This document shows, one piece after another, positions 8,764 to 17,233 of a DNA stretch of 64,000 nucleotides. Origin of the DNA: DASYKT01 sp035995185 (GTDB lineage: Bacteria > Acidobacteriota > Blastocatellia > Pyrinomonadales > Pyrinomonadaceae). The notes beneath the pieces were generated by a model that worked only from the letters and a program-made list of their open reading frames with translations, searched no databases and was not told the DNA's origin. The stretch is from contig DASYKT010000031.1 in NCBI GenBank assembly GCA_035995185.1, positions 1 to 64,000 on the forward strand, given 5' to 3'. The position numbers and the translations under genes were made by a program. Each line of letters opens with the position of its first letter. The first letter of the stretch is position 1.

Positions 8764-8793
8764 CTAATATTTAGCAAAAATGCTAAATATTAG
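8764..8793. promoter_or_regulatory. Perfect palindromic operator upstream of the ArsR gene
   Basis: CTAATATTTAGCA, a four-A spacer and TGCTAAATATTAG form two perfect 13-base arms. The site ends 15 bases before the regulator's GTG start. ArsR-family repressors bind dyad sites of this AT-rich kind near their own promoters, so autoregulation is the natural reading. It is unlike the other palindromes in the window and has no second copy here. Confidence 0.8.
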
Positions 8794-8808
8794 ATCGTGG
8801 GGAGAAAC

Positions 8809-9099
8809 GTGATCAAAGCTGAGCCGAAAGCAAAGATGGACGCGTACGAAGCTGTGTTTTCCGCTTTGGCGCATCCGGCGCGAAGGCGCGTGCTGCTGAC
8901 GCTGAATTTCGAGGGCGGTTCGATGACGGCGGGTGAGATCGCGGAGATGTTCGATACTGCCTGGCCGACGACCACGCGGCACGTGAAGGTCCTGGAAGCG
9001 GCCGGGCTGCTCACGCACGAACGCGAAGGCCGTAATCATATCTACAGCATCAATCGCAAACGGCTCGAGCTGGTGCGCGATTGGCTGGCATGGTTCTAG
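8809..9099 (+). CDS. ArsR-family winged-helix transcriptional regulator
   Basis: This is a 96-residue winged-helix repressor. The core is FSALAHPARRRVLLTL, the recognition helix region is TRHVKVLEAAGLLTHE, and the wing is REGRNHIYSIN. No metal-binding Cys motif is visible, so it belongs to the SdpR/non-metal branch that often regulates VOC or SRPBCC genes. I chose the GTG at 8809 because GGGGAG lies five bases before it; GTG at 8797 would have no ribosome site. A perfect dyad at 8764-8793 is a likely autoregulatory operator. The VOC gene follows 66 bases downstream and is probably co-regulated. Confidence 0.88.
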   Translation: MIKAEPKAKMDAYEAVFSALAHPARRRVLLTLNFEGGSMTAGEIAEMFDTAWPTTTRHVKVLEAAGLLTHEREGRNHIYSINRKRLELVRDWLAWF

Positions 9100-9100
9100 A

Positions 9101-9148
9101 AACAAGTAACAAGTAACAAGTAACAAGAAGGATTATCTTGTTACTTAT
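9101..9148 (+). repeat. Tandem AACAAGT heptamer with inverted end
   Basis: Four copies of AACAAGT/AACAAG run from the stop of the regulator gene, followed by CTTGTTACTT, which can pair back to them. The stretch occupies the short space between the regulator and the VOC gene and could act as an intercistronic hairpin. Confidence 0.7.
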
Positions 9149-9165
9149 CACTAACAGGAGAAAAA

Positions 9166-9576
9166 ATGACAACAGAAAACAATGACGTGCCGAGTTTGTT
9201 TCGGATCAATGTCGAAGTAGGCAACCTTGGCGAGGCGAAAGATTTTTACAGCAAGCTATTTGGCACGGATGGGCGGCTGCAGGCAGGCTCGCGTGTTTAC
9301 TTTGATTGCGGGCCGGTGACCTTGCAGGTGGTCGATATGTCGGCTGGCGGAACGGAACCGCACCCGGCGGCCAAGGCTTTGTATTTTACGGTGAATGATC
9401 TTGACGGGGTTTTTGCGCGCGCCAAGGAACTGGACTGCCTTTCGACGGAGAGCGTGCATGGCACTCCGGCCGGCGAGATCAGCGTCAAGCCATGGGGCGA
9501 GCGCTCGTTCTATGCCGAAGACAAATGGCATAATCCGCTGTGCTTTGTTGAGGCGGGCACGATCTATCCGGGTTAG
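9166..9576 (+). CDS. VOC (glyoxalase/bleomycin-resistance fold) protein
   Basis: This 136-residue single-module vicinal oxygen chelate protein has the pattern FRINVEVGNLGEAKDFYSKLFG at the start, the strand LQVVDM in the middle and a terminal SFYAEDKWHNPLCFVEAG. The second half holds the final Glu typical of metal-binding VOC proteins, but the first-strand His of true glyoxalases is replaced (RINVEV), so metal binding is uncertain. It is co-oriented with the ArsR-type gene, a frequent pairing. The substrate is unknown. A good ribosome-binding site (CAGGAG) precedes the ATG. Confidence 0.85.
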   Translation: MTTENNDVPSLFRINVEVGNLGEAKDFYSKLFGTDGRLQAGSRVYFDCGPVTLQVVDMSAGGTEPHPAAKALYFTVNDLDGVFARAKELDCLSTESVHGTPAGEISVKPWGERSFYAEDKWHNPLCFVEAGTIYPG

Positions 9577-9637
9577 TTTCTTTCTTTAAGAAAACCAGGA
9601 AGGGAGTTTATCGGGACTGCGGATTCTCCGGTCTTTT

Positions 9638-9770
9638 AAATTGCCACTAGCTTTAGCTAGTGGTGGGTAAGGTCAAAAAAGAGAGAGGCTTTAGCCAATT
9701 CTTAGTTTGGGCTAAAGCCCCGCTCATAGAGAGTATTTCTTAAGTCCACTAGCTAAAGCTAGTGGCAATT
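9638..9770. repeat. Repeat family B, paired hairpin (REPIN-like)
   Basis: The outer arms are AATTGCCACTAGC..GCTAGTGG on the left and CCACTAGC..GCTAGTGGCAATT on the right. Between them is a second inverted pair, GGCTTTAGCC and GGGCTAAAGCC. Each outer arm is itself a palindrome around TTTA or TAAA. A second full element is at 29329-29463 and a lone palindrome is at 15458-15487. Confidence 0.9.
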
Positions 9771-9904
9771 GATGGACTCCGGTTTGCAAAAACTTCTTTA
9801 CATCTTTTCCTACGGGCATATACTCCCAAAATCATTAGCTTTACCGTTTAATCCTCCCGGTTGCCATATTTGTTTTAAACATTTCAATTCTCAAGGGGCA
9901 CGAT

Positions 9905-10207
9905 ATGCGCATAAGAACATTTCACAGATCATTTCACTCAATTTTTATCATCTCGTTCGTGTTGTGTGTTTTGACCGTGGTAAATGCCCAGCCGGAGCTG
10001 GACATAACTTTTAACAGCTCCGGCACGGCTTCGGCAAATTTTTTTGGCGCGGGTGATACGGGCTATGGAGCCGTCGTTCAGCCCGACAACAAGATCGTCG
10101 TGGCCGGCATATACACTAATAATACCGGTATCCTTAACACGGGCGTCTCGTCTGCCGAGTCGAAAAAAGTGAAGGCGGGACCCTTCACGACAGCCGCAAT
10201 CAACTAA
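9905..10207 (+). pseudogene. Truncated delta-60 repeat protein remnant
   Basis: The 100-codon frame starts with a signal peptide (hydrophobic core FIISFVLCVLTVV, cleavage after VNA). It then carries one unit of the delta-60 beta-propeller repeat: LDITFNSSGTA, then YGAVVQPDNKIVVAG. Intact proteins of this family have many such units and several hundred residues. After IYTNNTG the sequence loses all family resemblance and stops, right where a fragment of repeat C begins (10206-10224). This looks like the 5-prime stub left by a deletion. A signal peptide and an upstream leader survive, so it may still be expressed as a short secreted product. Confidence 0.7.
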
Positions 10208-10227
10208 TGCGACGGTGGCGCTACATT

Positions 10228-10259
10228 TAAAAAGCCCTCGAAAATTCCGAGGGCTTTTT
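10228..10259. terminator. Bidirectional terminator
   Basis: AAAAAGCCCTCG and CGAGGGCTTTTT form a stem with an A-rich left flank and a T-rich right flank, so it can stop transcription from both sides. It lies between the truncated plus-strand gene and the convergent minus-strand gene at 10284. Confidence 0.88.
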
Positions 10260-10283
10260 ACGTTGGTGCAGGGGCGACGTTAA

Positions 10284-11336
10284 TTATTCCGCGATAAAAT
10301 TCACGTCGTCATTGGAATCGTTAAGCAGGATCGTCTGGACCGGCTCGCCGAACGTCCAGCTCTTGGACGAAACGCTGATCACGTAATTTTGCCCCGCCGG
10401 CAGATCGTCGATCAGATAATAACCGAACGGCGAGGTCAAAACCGTTTTTATCAGCCCGCCCGGTCCGATCGCTCTGACCTGTACATTCCCGATCCCGCGC
10501 CCGCTTTTAGTAGCAACCCGCCCCGAAACGCTTACCGATGCGGCAGAGGTTACCAGCGGGGTAAGTGAAAAATCATCGATCGATAATCCATCGTCTGCCC
10601 CGGTGGCGTCCAGGTCCGTCCAGCGGATCCAGAAGGTGGCCCCGTTGGGGATATTCACGCCGTTGATCGTAGAACTCAAAACCGTGCGATCTCCCGCGGA
10701 ATTGCCGTTCTTGGCCCCGATCGTGACGGTGTCGGGCGTAACAAAATTCAGCGCGGTGATCCCGGTCCAGGTCCCGGTGATCAGATCGGTGGCATTGTCG
10801 CTGTATTCAAAATTGATCCGGTCGGTGCGGCCGGCCGTTCCCAGGCGCCATTCCTCGCCGGCATAACTGATACTAAGCGCCGCGATGGTGGACCCGGTGT
10901 TGTTGGTAAAAGACGCGCCGAAAAAAGGGATCAGCGTACCCGAACGCAGCTCTCCCAGTGCGCGGTCGGTAGCGGCCGCGGCCCCGTAACTGTACATATC
11001 GCCGGTGGTGCTGCCGCCGGTGTCCACGGCATATTGCTCGTTGTCACGCGCGCCGCCGCCCTGTTCCGTCAGGAACCACCCGTTTATCGTTAAAACATTG
11101 GTGGTAGATCCGGCGGTGTTGGACAGCGTGTCAAAATCCTGCAGGTAAGGCGTACCCAGGGTCGTAAGCGAAATGGTTTGGGCCTGCACTCCCGTTTGAG
11201 GATAGGAAAAAATTGTCAGCAAAACCGCGGCCAACACGATAAAAAAAGAACGCGCGGAGCGGTTGGACGGAGCACGCAGGTTTTTGGTAGAAAGTGTGAG
11301 TTGGTTTTTGGCAACCTGACCAATATACATATACAT
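10284..11336 (-). CDS. Secreted beta-sandwich protein with carboxypeptidase-regulatory-like domain
   Basis: The N-terminal 50 residues form a long signal peptide (hydrophobic run FFIVLAAVLLTIFS, predicted cleavage after VQAQ). Residues about 55-260 are a Gly/Thr/Asn-rich beta-sandwich of the kind found in exported nucleases and adhesins (YLQDFDTLSN near the start, FWIRWTDLDATGADDGLSIDDF near the end). Residues about 265-350 are a carboxypeptidase regulatory-like (CarboxypepD_reg/PEGA-like) beta domain (SGRVATKSGRGIGNVQVRA). No catalytic motif is visible. It is probably extracellular or surface-bound and of unknown role. A downstream in-frame ATG would shorten the signal peptide, so the start is not certain. 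Confidence 0.75.
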   Translation of the reverse strand: MYMYIGQVAKNQLTLSTKNLRAPSNRSARSFFIVLAAVLLTIFSYPQTGVQAQTISLTTLGTPYLQDFDTLSNTAGSTTNVLTINGWFLTEQGGGARDNEQYAVDTGGSTTGDMYSYGAAAATDRALGELRSGTLIPFFGASFTNNTGSTIAALSISYAGEEWRLGTAGRTDRINFEYSDNATDLITGTWTGITALNFVTPDTVTIGAKNGNSAGDRTVLSSTINGVNIPNGATFWIRWTDLDATGADDGLSIDDFSLTPLVTSAASVSVSGRVATKSGRGIGNVQVRAIGPGGLIKTVLTSPFGYYLIDDLPAGQNYVISVSSKSWTFGEPVQTILLNDSNDDVNFIAE

Positions 11337-11492
11337 TTCCCTTCATCCCTCAATAAGAGGGGACCATGGACATCCATGGGTAAATTTTTAGCAGGATATG
11401 GAAGAACAATTCGGTTTTATCGCATGCAGATGGATAAGTCAATAAAAAAGCGTATTTTTAACTGTGATTTAAGGGCCGGGATAAAAGGAAGG

Positions 11493-11580
11493 TGGTGCCG
11501 GAGGTCGGACTCGAACCGACATGAGCGTTAAGCTCGCTAGATTTTGAGTCTAGTGCGTATACCAATTTCGCCACTCCGGC
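11493..11580 (-). tRNA. tRNA-Leu, anticodon CAA
   Basis: Read on the minus strand, the acceptor arm GCCGGAG pairs with CTCCGGC, followed by discriminator A and an encoded CCA. The anticodon stem CTAGA/TCTAG closes the loop CTCAAAA, giving anticodon CAA, which reads UUG. A long variable arm (GAGC..GCTC) and TTCGAGTCC in the T-loop confirm a class II leucine tRNA. Confidence 0.97.
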
Positions 11581-12053
11581 GTGGATTTACGAATATAACA
11601 ACCAAAAAAGAGTTGGTCAAACAAGTAGGGATTTCCCGTTCTCCGAAAATTTAAGAATTTTCTACTTTCGCAAAAGAAACAAAGGAAACCAATTACACTA
11701 ACGATACTAAAGGACACAAGGGATACCCAGAATACTAAGGAGACGAGAAAGCTTATAATTAAGAAATTAATTACTTCAAAAGACAGGGTTTAGAGGATTC
11801 CACAAAGAAAAACTCGCGAAAATTCGCCATTTTAGCTACGTAAGCAGCAAATTATTACAAATTCAAACTCAAAATTGCGCCATGAGAGTCTGATTGTGGG
11901 CAAATCTTGCAAATCAAAGTCGTTGATTTGGTTAAATAAATCACTCATAATCTATTCCATTGTTAAGCAGAACACCTTTCGTATCGGTGACTGTAAAAGC
12001 AAGGGCTTGGCGCGGAAGCGCTACGTGCCAAGCTGACTCTTAAAGGAGGAGTG
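11581..12053. other. AT-rich intergenic region without a visible gene
   Basis: No open frame with coding character is visible on either strand. The stretch 11690-11750 has loosely repeated ACTAAxGG and GGATAC words. The region is more AT-rich than its surroundings and leads into the AT-rich gene at 12054. I cannot identify a promoter with confidence. Confidence 0.5.
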
Positions 12054-12614
12054 ATGAAGAAAAAAACGGCGAACACTGAGAAAAGAGAAAAGTTCAGACA
12101 ACAGTTTTTCAAAGATGAGGATGCGTGGACCGGTGAGGATGAAAAGGGTTGGTTTAAGGCCCCCCGAACTTTACCCCTCATTTTACAATTACTCTCATCG
12201 AAAAAACTCAGCGGCAAGGGTGGCGATCCTTCAAAGGTGTATTTTGAATTGCTGTCGCGCCATATAGACGAGGGCGTAATTGAAATGACCGATGAAAAAA
12301 TACATGCGTATGCTTCTGGATATGAAGGAACGCGTGGAGTGCGTACTTGGCAAGAGAGAATGAAAAAGCTCGAAGAGACTGGTTTTATAAAAACTATCCA
12401 AATAGGAAATCAAAGATACAAATATGTCTTACTAATTCATCCGACAGTGATAATAGAAAATCTTTGGAAAGCAAAGAAAATAGACAAAGTTTGGTATAAC
12501 ACTTATCGGTCAAGACAAATTGAAGTGAAAGAAGATTCCTTTGAGGAACGCCAGAAAAGGAAAAATATTAATGTGGTTCCGATTAGTTCAGGAAAAAATG
12601 CTATAAATGAATAG
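12054..12614 (+). CDS. Hypothetical basic protein, possible winged-helix
   Basis: I do not recognise this 186-residue protein. It is lysine-rich and clearly more AT-rich in codon use than neighbouring genes. The segment EGTRGVRTWQERMKKLEETGFIKTIQIGNQRYKYVLL reads like the recognition helix and wing of a winged-helix DNA-binding domain, preceded by a helical region that could be the rest of the fold. The start ATG at 12054 has AGGAGG four bases upstream; a GTG one codon earlier is also possible. Codon usage and the barren flank suggest acquisition by transfer, perhaps from a plasmid or phage accessory region. The function is unknown. Confidence 0.65.
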   Translation: MKKKTANTEKREKFRQQFFKDEDAWTGEDEKGWFKAPRTLPLILQLLSSKKLSGKGGDPSKVYFELLSRHIDEGVIEMTDEKIHAYASGYEGTRGVRTWQERMKKLEETGFIKTIQIGNQRYKYVLLIHPTVIIENLWKAKKIDKVWYNTYRSRQIEVKEDSFEERQKRKNINVVPISSGKNAINE

Positions 12615-12815
12615 CAAATCTCAATAATACATCCAAAAAACTCTTGATTAACATCATTTAACTGTGTTAGTCTAATTTGACAAGTGTGACTGGCACTTGT
12701 GGTAAGACCTTCAAAAACCTTAATTTTGCGCGTTTGGCAGAACCGTCCGCCGATCGATCCTAGCCCACTTTTTCGGCTCCCTAAGCTGGAAAACTGCGAT
12801 TGTGCGCCAAAACAT

Positions 12816-13955
12816 ATGTTCGGAACCAATCCAATCCACATCAATATACTGGTGGTCAATGACGACCCCGCTGCCTGCAATGAATTGCTCGGCCTTTTGC
12901 AGAAGGTATACGACTGCGAGCGGGCCTCGACGCAGGACGGCGCACTGGGCAAGATCCGCGACCGCGAATTTTCCGTGGTCATCTGCGACGTCGGCATCGC
13001 CGCGAAAAACGGCTTTGATCTTATTCATTATGTCGATTTCACGTCGCCGAAAACGGTGGTGATCCTGACCGGTAAAGAGATCGATTCCGAAGAGACGTTA
13101 AAGATATTTCGCGCCGGCGCCTTTGATTATTTCCCGGAACCATTCGATATAGCGCAGGTCGAAACGACCGTCAAGCGCGCCGCCGAGCAGTACGAATTAA
13201 AAAGTTTGAAAGATCATTACCAGGTCCACCTGGAAGAATTGATTTCAGAGCGCACGGTCGAATTAGACAAAGCGCTGCAGGAAGTGGAAGCTTCCTATCG
13301 CATGGCGCTCAAGGCGCTGGTGCAGGCGCTGGAAACCAGAGATTTTGAAACGCACGGGCATTCGGAACGCGTGGTCACTTTCAGCCTGCGGCTTGGGCAC
13401 GAGCTGGGCCTTAGTAAAGAAGACCTGCGTGATCTGGAGCTCGGCGCGCTGCTGCACGACATCGGCAAGATCGGCGTGCCGGATGCTATCCTGCGCAAAC
13501 CCGCCAAGCTTACCGAAGAAGAGTGGGTCAAGATGAAACTGCACCCGCTGCACGGGCAAAAGATCCTGCGCAACATTCCTTTCCTGGAAGGCTCCGCCCG
13601 CGTGGTCGAACAGCATCACGAAAAATGGGACGGCAGCGGTTACCCGCACGGCATGCGCGGCGAAGACATTGATCTTAACGCGAGAATTTTTCAGGTCGTC
13701 GACGCCTTTGACGCGATGACCAGCGACCGCGTTTATCGCCGCGGTACGAACTACGAAGAAGCGCTGAAAGAATTAGAGCGCTGCTCAGGAACGCAATTCG
13801 ATCCATTTGTAGTGGAAGCCTTCAGGCAAATTCCGCAGGAAGACTGGAACCAACTGCGCAAACATTCCATCACGGACAGAACCGAAGTTTCCTCGTTCCA
13901 ATCGATCGTCACTGAACTGGTCGCCTCAGCCGGCAAGTACGAATTGGTGCATTAA
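12816..13955 (+). CDS. Response regulator with HD-GYP c-di-GMP phosphodiesterase domain
   Basis: The product has about 379 residues: a receiver domain (residues 1-125, phospho-acceptor Asp in VVICDVGIA), a coiled-coil linker (125-160) and a full HD-GYP domain (165-340). The catalytic signatures are intact: LLHDIGKIGVPD and HHEKWDGSGYP. HD-GYP enzymes hydrolyse cyclic di-GMP, so this should lower c-di-GMP when phosphorylated. The switch Lys of the receiver (usually KPF) is replaced (PEPFD), which may change activation. The ATG at 12816 is chosen because the receiver begins immediately after it; earlier in-frame starts add non-conserved residues. There is no adjacent kinase; the closest relative in the window is the degenerate paralogue at 37343. 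Confidence 0.88.
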   Translation: MFGTNPIHINILVVNDDPAACNELLGLLQKVYDCERASTQDGALGKIRDREFSVVICDVGIAAKNGFDLIHYVDFTSPKTVVILTGKEIDSEETLKIFRAGAFDYFPEPFDIAQVETTVKRAAEQYELKSLKDHYQVHLEELISERTVELDKALQEVEASYRMALKALVQALETRDFETHGHSERVVTFSLRLGHELGLSKEDLRDLELGALLHDIGKIGVPDAILRKPAKLTEEEWVKMKLHPLHGQKILRNIPFLEGSARVVEQHHEKWDGSGYPHGMRGEDIDLNARIFQVVDAFDAMTSDRVYRRGTNYEEALKELERCSGTQFDPFVVEAFRQIPQEDWNQLRKHSITDRTEVSSFQSIVTELVASAGKYELVH

Positions 13956-13979
13956 TTTTTTAACCACAAAGACACGAAG

Positions 13980-14012
13980 AGCACGAAGATGGGAAACGCT
14001 TCGTGCTTTTTT
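13980..14012 (+). terminator. Terminator of the HD-GYP gene
   Basis: GCACGAAG and CTTCGTGC form a perfect stem followed by six T. It begins 25 bases past the HD-GYP stop codon. Confidence 0.9.
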
Positions 14013-14077
14013 CGTTTAGAGTCCAAATAGAGTTGCCCATAAATCTCGGAACGACAAACATAAGCAGGTATTTTTCG

Positions 14078-14165
14078 TGTGTTTAGTGTATTTCGTGGTT
14101 AACTTTTTACAGCTATGTAAGTCTTAACGAAAGCTTAACCACGAATTACACTAAATACACTAAAC
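14078..14165. repeat. Repeat family E (TTAACCACGAA...CTAAATACACTAAAC)
   Basis: The left arm GTTTAGTGTATTTCGTGGTTAA and the right arm TTAACCACGAATTACAC.. continuing to CTAAATACACTAAAC are inverted copies. The same pair recurs at 53061-53146, and a looser relative occurs near 59618-59680. Confidence 0.85.
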
Positions 14166-14210
14166 AACAGCCGGTAACTTTTACACCTCTAGTTTATTTT
14201 TGAGAGCAGT

Positions 14211-15032
14211 CTACGGCTTTCTTTCGGGTGGTTTGGCAGCGGGTTTCGGCGGTATGGTAATTACCGTAGGCCTGACCTCGGGTTTCTTGTTAGCCGGCGG
14301 CGGTGGCGGCGCATTTGCCGGTTTGTTGGATTCAACCGCGCCATTGGTATTGGCGTTGGCCGGTCTATTGCTGTTTGCTTTGCTGTTGGTATTAGTGCCG
14401 GCGGGGATGCCCTGTTCCACGCGGCGGCGGCCGTCTTCGGCTCTTTCCATCAGGTCTTCGGCGCGCGGATTTTCCGAGTCGAGTTCGAGTGCTTTTTTCA
14501 GGAAACCGATCGCTTCGGGATACTTTGCCAGCTTGATGAGAATAGCGCCCATCTCGGTCTGGTATCCGCTATCGTCAGGTTTTAATTTGACGGCGCGGCG
14601 CAGGGCGTCTTCGGCATCTTCGTCCTTGTTGAGTTTATTGTAAGAGCGCCCGAGGTTAAATTGCGCCTGGGCGTTTTCCGGATCGTTCTTCAGCAGTTTT
14701 TTGTAGGCTTCGACGGCGGCTTCAAATGAGGCTTCGGCGTCTTTTTCTTTATCCAGGATTGAGTAAGCCATCCCGAGTTTGAAATGTGCTTCGGCCATGT
14801 CGGGATCAAAAGCGACCGCTTGCTTTAAAGCTTCGATGGCCATTCCTTCGCGGCCCGATTCGAAAAATTTAGTTCCCTCGGCAAAAGCGGTTTGCGCGTC
14901 CGGGTACTGCGGAACTTCCACGACGGCCGTATTGGCATTGTTCGCATTAGCATTGCCGCCAGCCGTGCTTCCGCAGGCAGAAAAAAACAGGGACACTAGT
15001 ACTAAAAAAATGATCGATAAATAATTTTGCAT
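14211..15032 (-). CDS. Tetratricopeptide-repeat lipoprotein
   Basis: The 273-residue protein opens with a lipoprotein signal (lipobox FSAC, Cys at about residue 20). It continues with an Asn/Ala-rich linker, about four to five TPR units (residues 45-190; for example AEAHFKLGMAYSILDKEKDAEASF) and a Pro/Asn/Lys-rich low-complexity tail. It should be anchored in a membrane facing the periplasm and act as a scaffold for protein contacts. The partner is unknown. The HIT gene lies just upstream on the same strand (14 bases), so they may be co-transcribed. Confidence 0.85.
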   Translation of the reverse strand: MQNYLSIIFLVLVSLFFSACGSTAGGNANANNANTAVVEVPQYPDAQTAFAEGTKFFESGREGMAIEALKQAVAFDPDMAEAHFKLGMAYSILDKEKDAEASFEAAVEAYKKLLKNDPENAQAQFNLGRSYNKLNKDEDAEDALRRAVKLKPDDSGYQTEMGAILIKLAKYPEAIGFLKKALELDSENPRAEDLMERAEDGRRRVEQGIPAGTNTNSKANSNRPANANTNGAVESNKPANAPPPPPANKKPEVRPTVITIPPKPAAKPPERKP

Positions 15033-15045
15033 TGTAAAATCTTAA

Positions 15046-15396
15046 TTAGCCCGGCGGGAAAACAAAGGCGCGGCCGGCGAGCAGATGCACGTGCAAATGA
15101 AAAACCGTCTGGCCCCCGTGTTCGCCGGTATTTATTACCACGCGGTAGCCGTCTTCGGCCACATTTTCGTCCCGCGCGATCTTTCCACAGGTCAGTAAAA
15201 GATGCCCGAGAATTTCCTGATGCTCTTTATCGGCCGTCGCGAGCGAGGCAAAATGTTTGCGGGGCACGATCAGCTTATGCACCGGCGCCTGCGGGCTGAG
15301 GTCATTAAAAGCGATGCAGACATCGTCTTCGTACACTTTTTTCGACGGGATATCGCCCGCAATTATGCGGCAAAAAATGCAATCTTCCTGAGCCAT
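15046..15396 (-). CDS. HIT-family nucleotide hydrolase (HinT-like)
   Basis: This 116-residue histidine-triad protein starts with the zinc-type CIFCRIIAGDIPS motif and ends with the catalytic HLHVHLLAG (HxHxH). HinT proteins hydrolyse adenosine phosphoramidates and related nucleotidyl conjugates in the cytoplasm. The length and motif spacing are typical. It is followed 13 bases later by the TPR lipoprotein gene. Confidence 0.93.
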   Translation of the reverse strand: MAQEDCIFCRIIAGDIPSKKVYEDDVCIAFNDLSPQAPVHKLIVPRKHFASLATADKEHQEILGHLLLTCGKIARDENVAEDGYRVVINTGEHGGQTVFHLHVHLLAGRAFVFPPG

Positions 15397-15457
15397 AGGG
15401 ATAAATTTATTAAAGCATACTTGGGGAGTTTTGTCAGTAGTGTTTGGGAGGGCTTTA

Positions 15458-15487
15458 AATTGCCACTAGCTTTAGCTAGTGGCAATT
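15458..15487. repeat. Single palindrome of repeat family B
   Basis: AATTGCCACTAGC, TTTA and GCTAGTGGCAATT form perfect 13-base arms. Unlike the copies at 9638 and 29329 it has no partner or inner hairpin, so it is a solitary unit. It lies between murA and the HIT gene. Confidence 0.9.
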
Positions 15488-15538
15488 GAAAAATCGGATT
15501 TACCAACAGTCCGGAAAGGCCGTTTGCGCGCTCCCAAT

Positions 15539-16855
15539 TTAAACGTGGGCCGCTTCCTGTTCCGCGCCGCGTTCACTGTGGTCGATGCTTTCCTTTACGC
15601 GCTCGATATCGGCGCCGATGGATTTGAGCCGCCGGACGATGTGTTCATAGCCGCGGTCGATGTGATAGACGCGTTCGATGGTGGTTTCGCCGCTGGCGGC
15701 CAGCGCCGCCAGAACCAGCGAGGCTGAAGCGCGCAGGTCCGAAGCCTGTACTTTGGCGCCGCTTAAAGGCGTGCGGCCCGTGACGGTCGCAACATTGCCG
15801 GCGATCTGAATATTGGCGCCCATGCGGATCATTTCCGAAGCATGCATAAAACGGTTTTCAAAAATGGTTTCGCTGATGACAGACTTTCCTTCGGCCTGGG
15901 TCATCAGCGCCATGTACTGCGCCTGCATATCGGTGGGGAATTTCGGGTGCGGTTCGGTTGTCACGTCTTTGCCGATCAATCCACTTTCGCAGCAGCGGAC
16001 GGAAAGCGTGCTGGGATTTAATTCTTCGATCTCGACACCGGCTTCGCGAAGTTTTTCGATCACGGCAGCCAGGTGCTTAGGTTCGCAATCGGCCACTTCG
16101 AGGTGGCCGCCGGTGATGGCCGCCGCCACGATAAAGGTGCCGGTTTCGATGCGGTCGGGAATGATGGTGTGTTCCGCGCCGCCAAGCTGTTCGACACCGT
16201 CGATCTCGATCGATGAAGTGCCGGCGCCGCGAATGCGCGCGCCCATTTTGTTGAGCAAGTCGGCCAGGTCGACGATCTCAGGTTCGAGCGCGGCGTTATG
16301 AATGGTCGTTGTTCCCTTAGCGAGCGCCGCCGCCATCATTACATTTTCCGTGCCGGTGACGGTGATCTTTTCAAACTGCACATCGGAGCCGACCAGGCGA
16401 CCACGGGGCGCCCGCGCCACGACGTCGCCCGATTCGAGTGAAACGACGGCGCCGAGCTGTTCAAATGCTTTGAGGTGCAGGTCGATAGGCCGCGTGCCGA
16501 TGGCGCAGCCGCCGGGCAGCGAAACGCGCGCCTGGCCGAAACGCGCCAGCAAGGGACCTAACGCCAAGACGCTTGCGCGCATCGTTTTTACCAGTTCGTA
16601 GGGGGCTTCGAAAACTTCGATATTTTTGGCCGAAATTTTATGTGTGCGGAGCTCAGGCGTAAGCACCGTCGCGCCGAGGTCTTCGAGCAGGCGCCGCTGG
16701 GTGATCAGGTCGCGGACGTAAGGCACGTTGTGCAGCACCACGGTTTCCGGCGTGAGCAAGGCCGCGGCCAGACACGGCAGCGCGGAATTCTTCGCCCCGA
16801 TGATAGAGATCTTACCGTTGAGCGGTTTACCGCCGCGAATAATGAATTTGTCCAT
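15539..16855 (-). CDS. murA: UDP-N-acetylglucosamine 1-carboxyvinyltransferase
   Basis: MurA transfers enolpyruvate to UDP-GlcNAc, the first committed step of peptidoglycan synthesis. The 438-residue protein has the EPSP-synthase-like fold with the N-terminal IIGAKNSALPCLAAALLT. The catalytic cysteine is in LPGGCAIGTRPIDLH, so it should be sensitive to fosfomycin, and GRTPLSGAKVQASDLRA lies near the end. It is a little longer than usual because of a short acidic C-terminal tail. It is monocistronic, with repeats on both sides. Confidence 0.96.
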   Translation of the reverse strand: MDKFIIRGGKPLNGKISIIGAKNSALPCLAAALLTPETVVLHNVPYVRDLITQRRLLEDLGATVLTPELRTHKISAKNIEVFEAPYELVKTMRASVLALGPLLARFGQARVSLPGGCAIGTRPIDLHLKAFEQLGAVVSLESGDVVARAPRGRLVGSDVQFEKITVTGTENVMMAAALAKGTTTIHNAALEPEIVDLADLLNKMGARIRGAGTSSIEIDGVEQLGGAEHTIIPDRIETGTFIVAAAITGGHLEVADCEPKHLAAVIEKLREAGVEIEELNPSTLSVRCCESGLIGKDVTTEPHPKFPTDMQAQYMALMTQAEGKSVISETIFENRFMHASEMIRMGANIQIAGNVATVTGRTPLSGAKVQASDLRASASLVLAALAASGETTIERVYHIDRGYEHIVRRLKSIGADIERVKESIDHSERGAEQEAAHV

Positions 16856-16954
16856 AAATACCGCTTAAATAATTCTTATAGAAGGTACAAGCTGATGTTA
16901 TCACGTGCCGTTTAGAAATCAAGCTAAATTGGAAGTCCGAAATGCGGCAGTAAA

Positions 16955-17069
16955 CCTGGGAGCGCAGGCAACTTGCCTGCAAGCACGGCTTGCCGTGCTA
17001 AACCAGTGTATGAATAAAGAATTTTAGATCGCTGCGCGATCTTGCAGGCAAGATGCCTGCGCTCCCAGG
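16955..17069. repeat. Repeat family F (CCTGGGAGCGCAGGCA)
   Basis: The left arm CCTGGGAGCGCAGGCAACTT continues GCCTGCAAG, and the right arm is its reverse complement with a single mismatch over about 29 bases. Smaller hairpins (AGCACGGCTTGCCGTGCT; GATCGCTGCGCGATC) lie between them. The whole could fold into a large cruciform. There is one copy in the window. Confidence 0.88.
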
Positions 17070-17233
17070 AAGAGCGGGCCGATTTCTTTCAAATCCATTA
17101 CGGAAGGCCGACCTGCCGGTACACTTCCTGAAATCTCGGTTCTAAGCGGAACGGATCAAATATATGTTCGGCTCTTCATAAATTCGATTTTAATATACCA
17201 GTAACGTTCGTTATAAAAATACCAAATATCCCA

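Noticed and set aside
9769..10014. 81-codon plus-strand frame
   Set aside because: It starts in repeat B, has no ribosome site and overlaps the better supported signal peptide frame at 9905.
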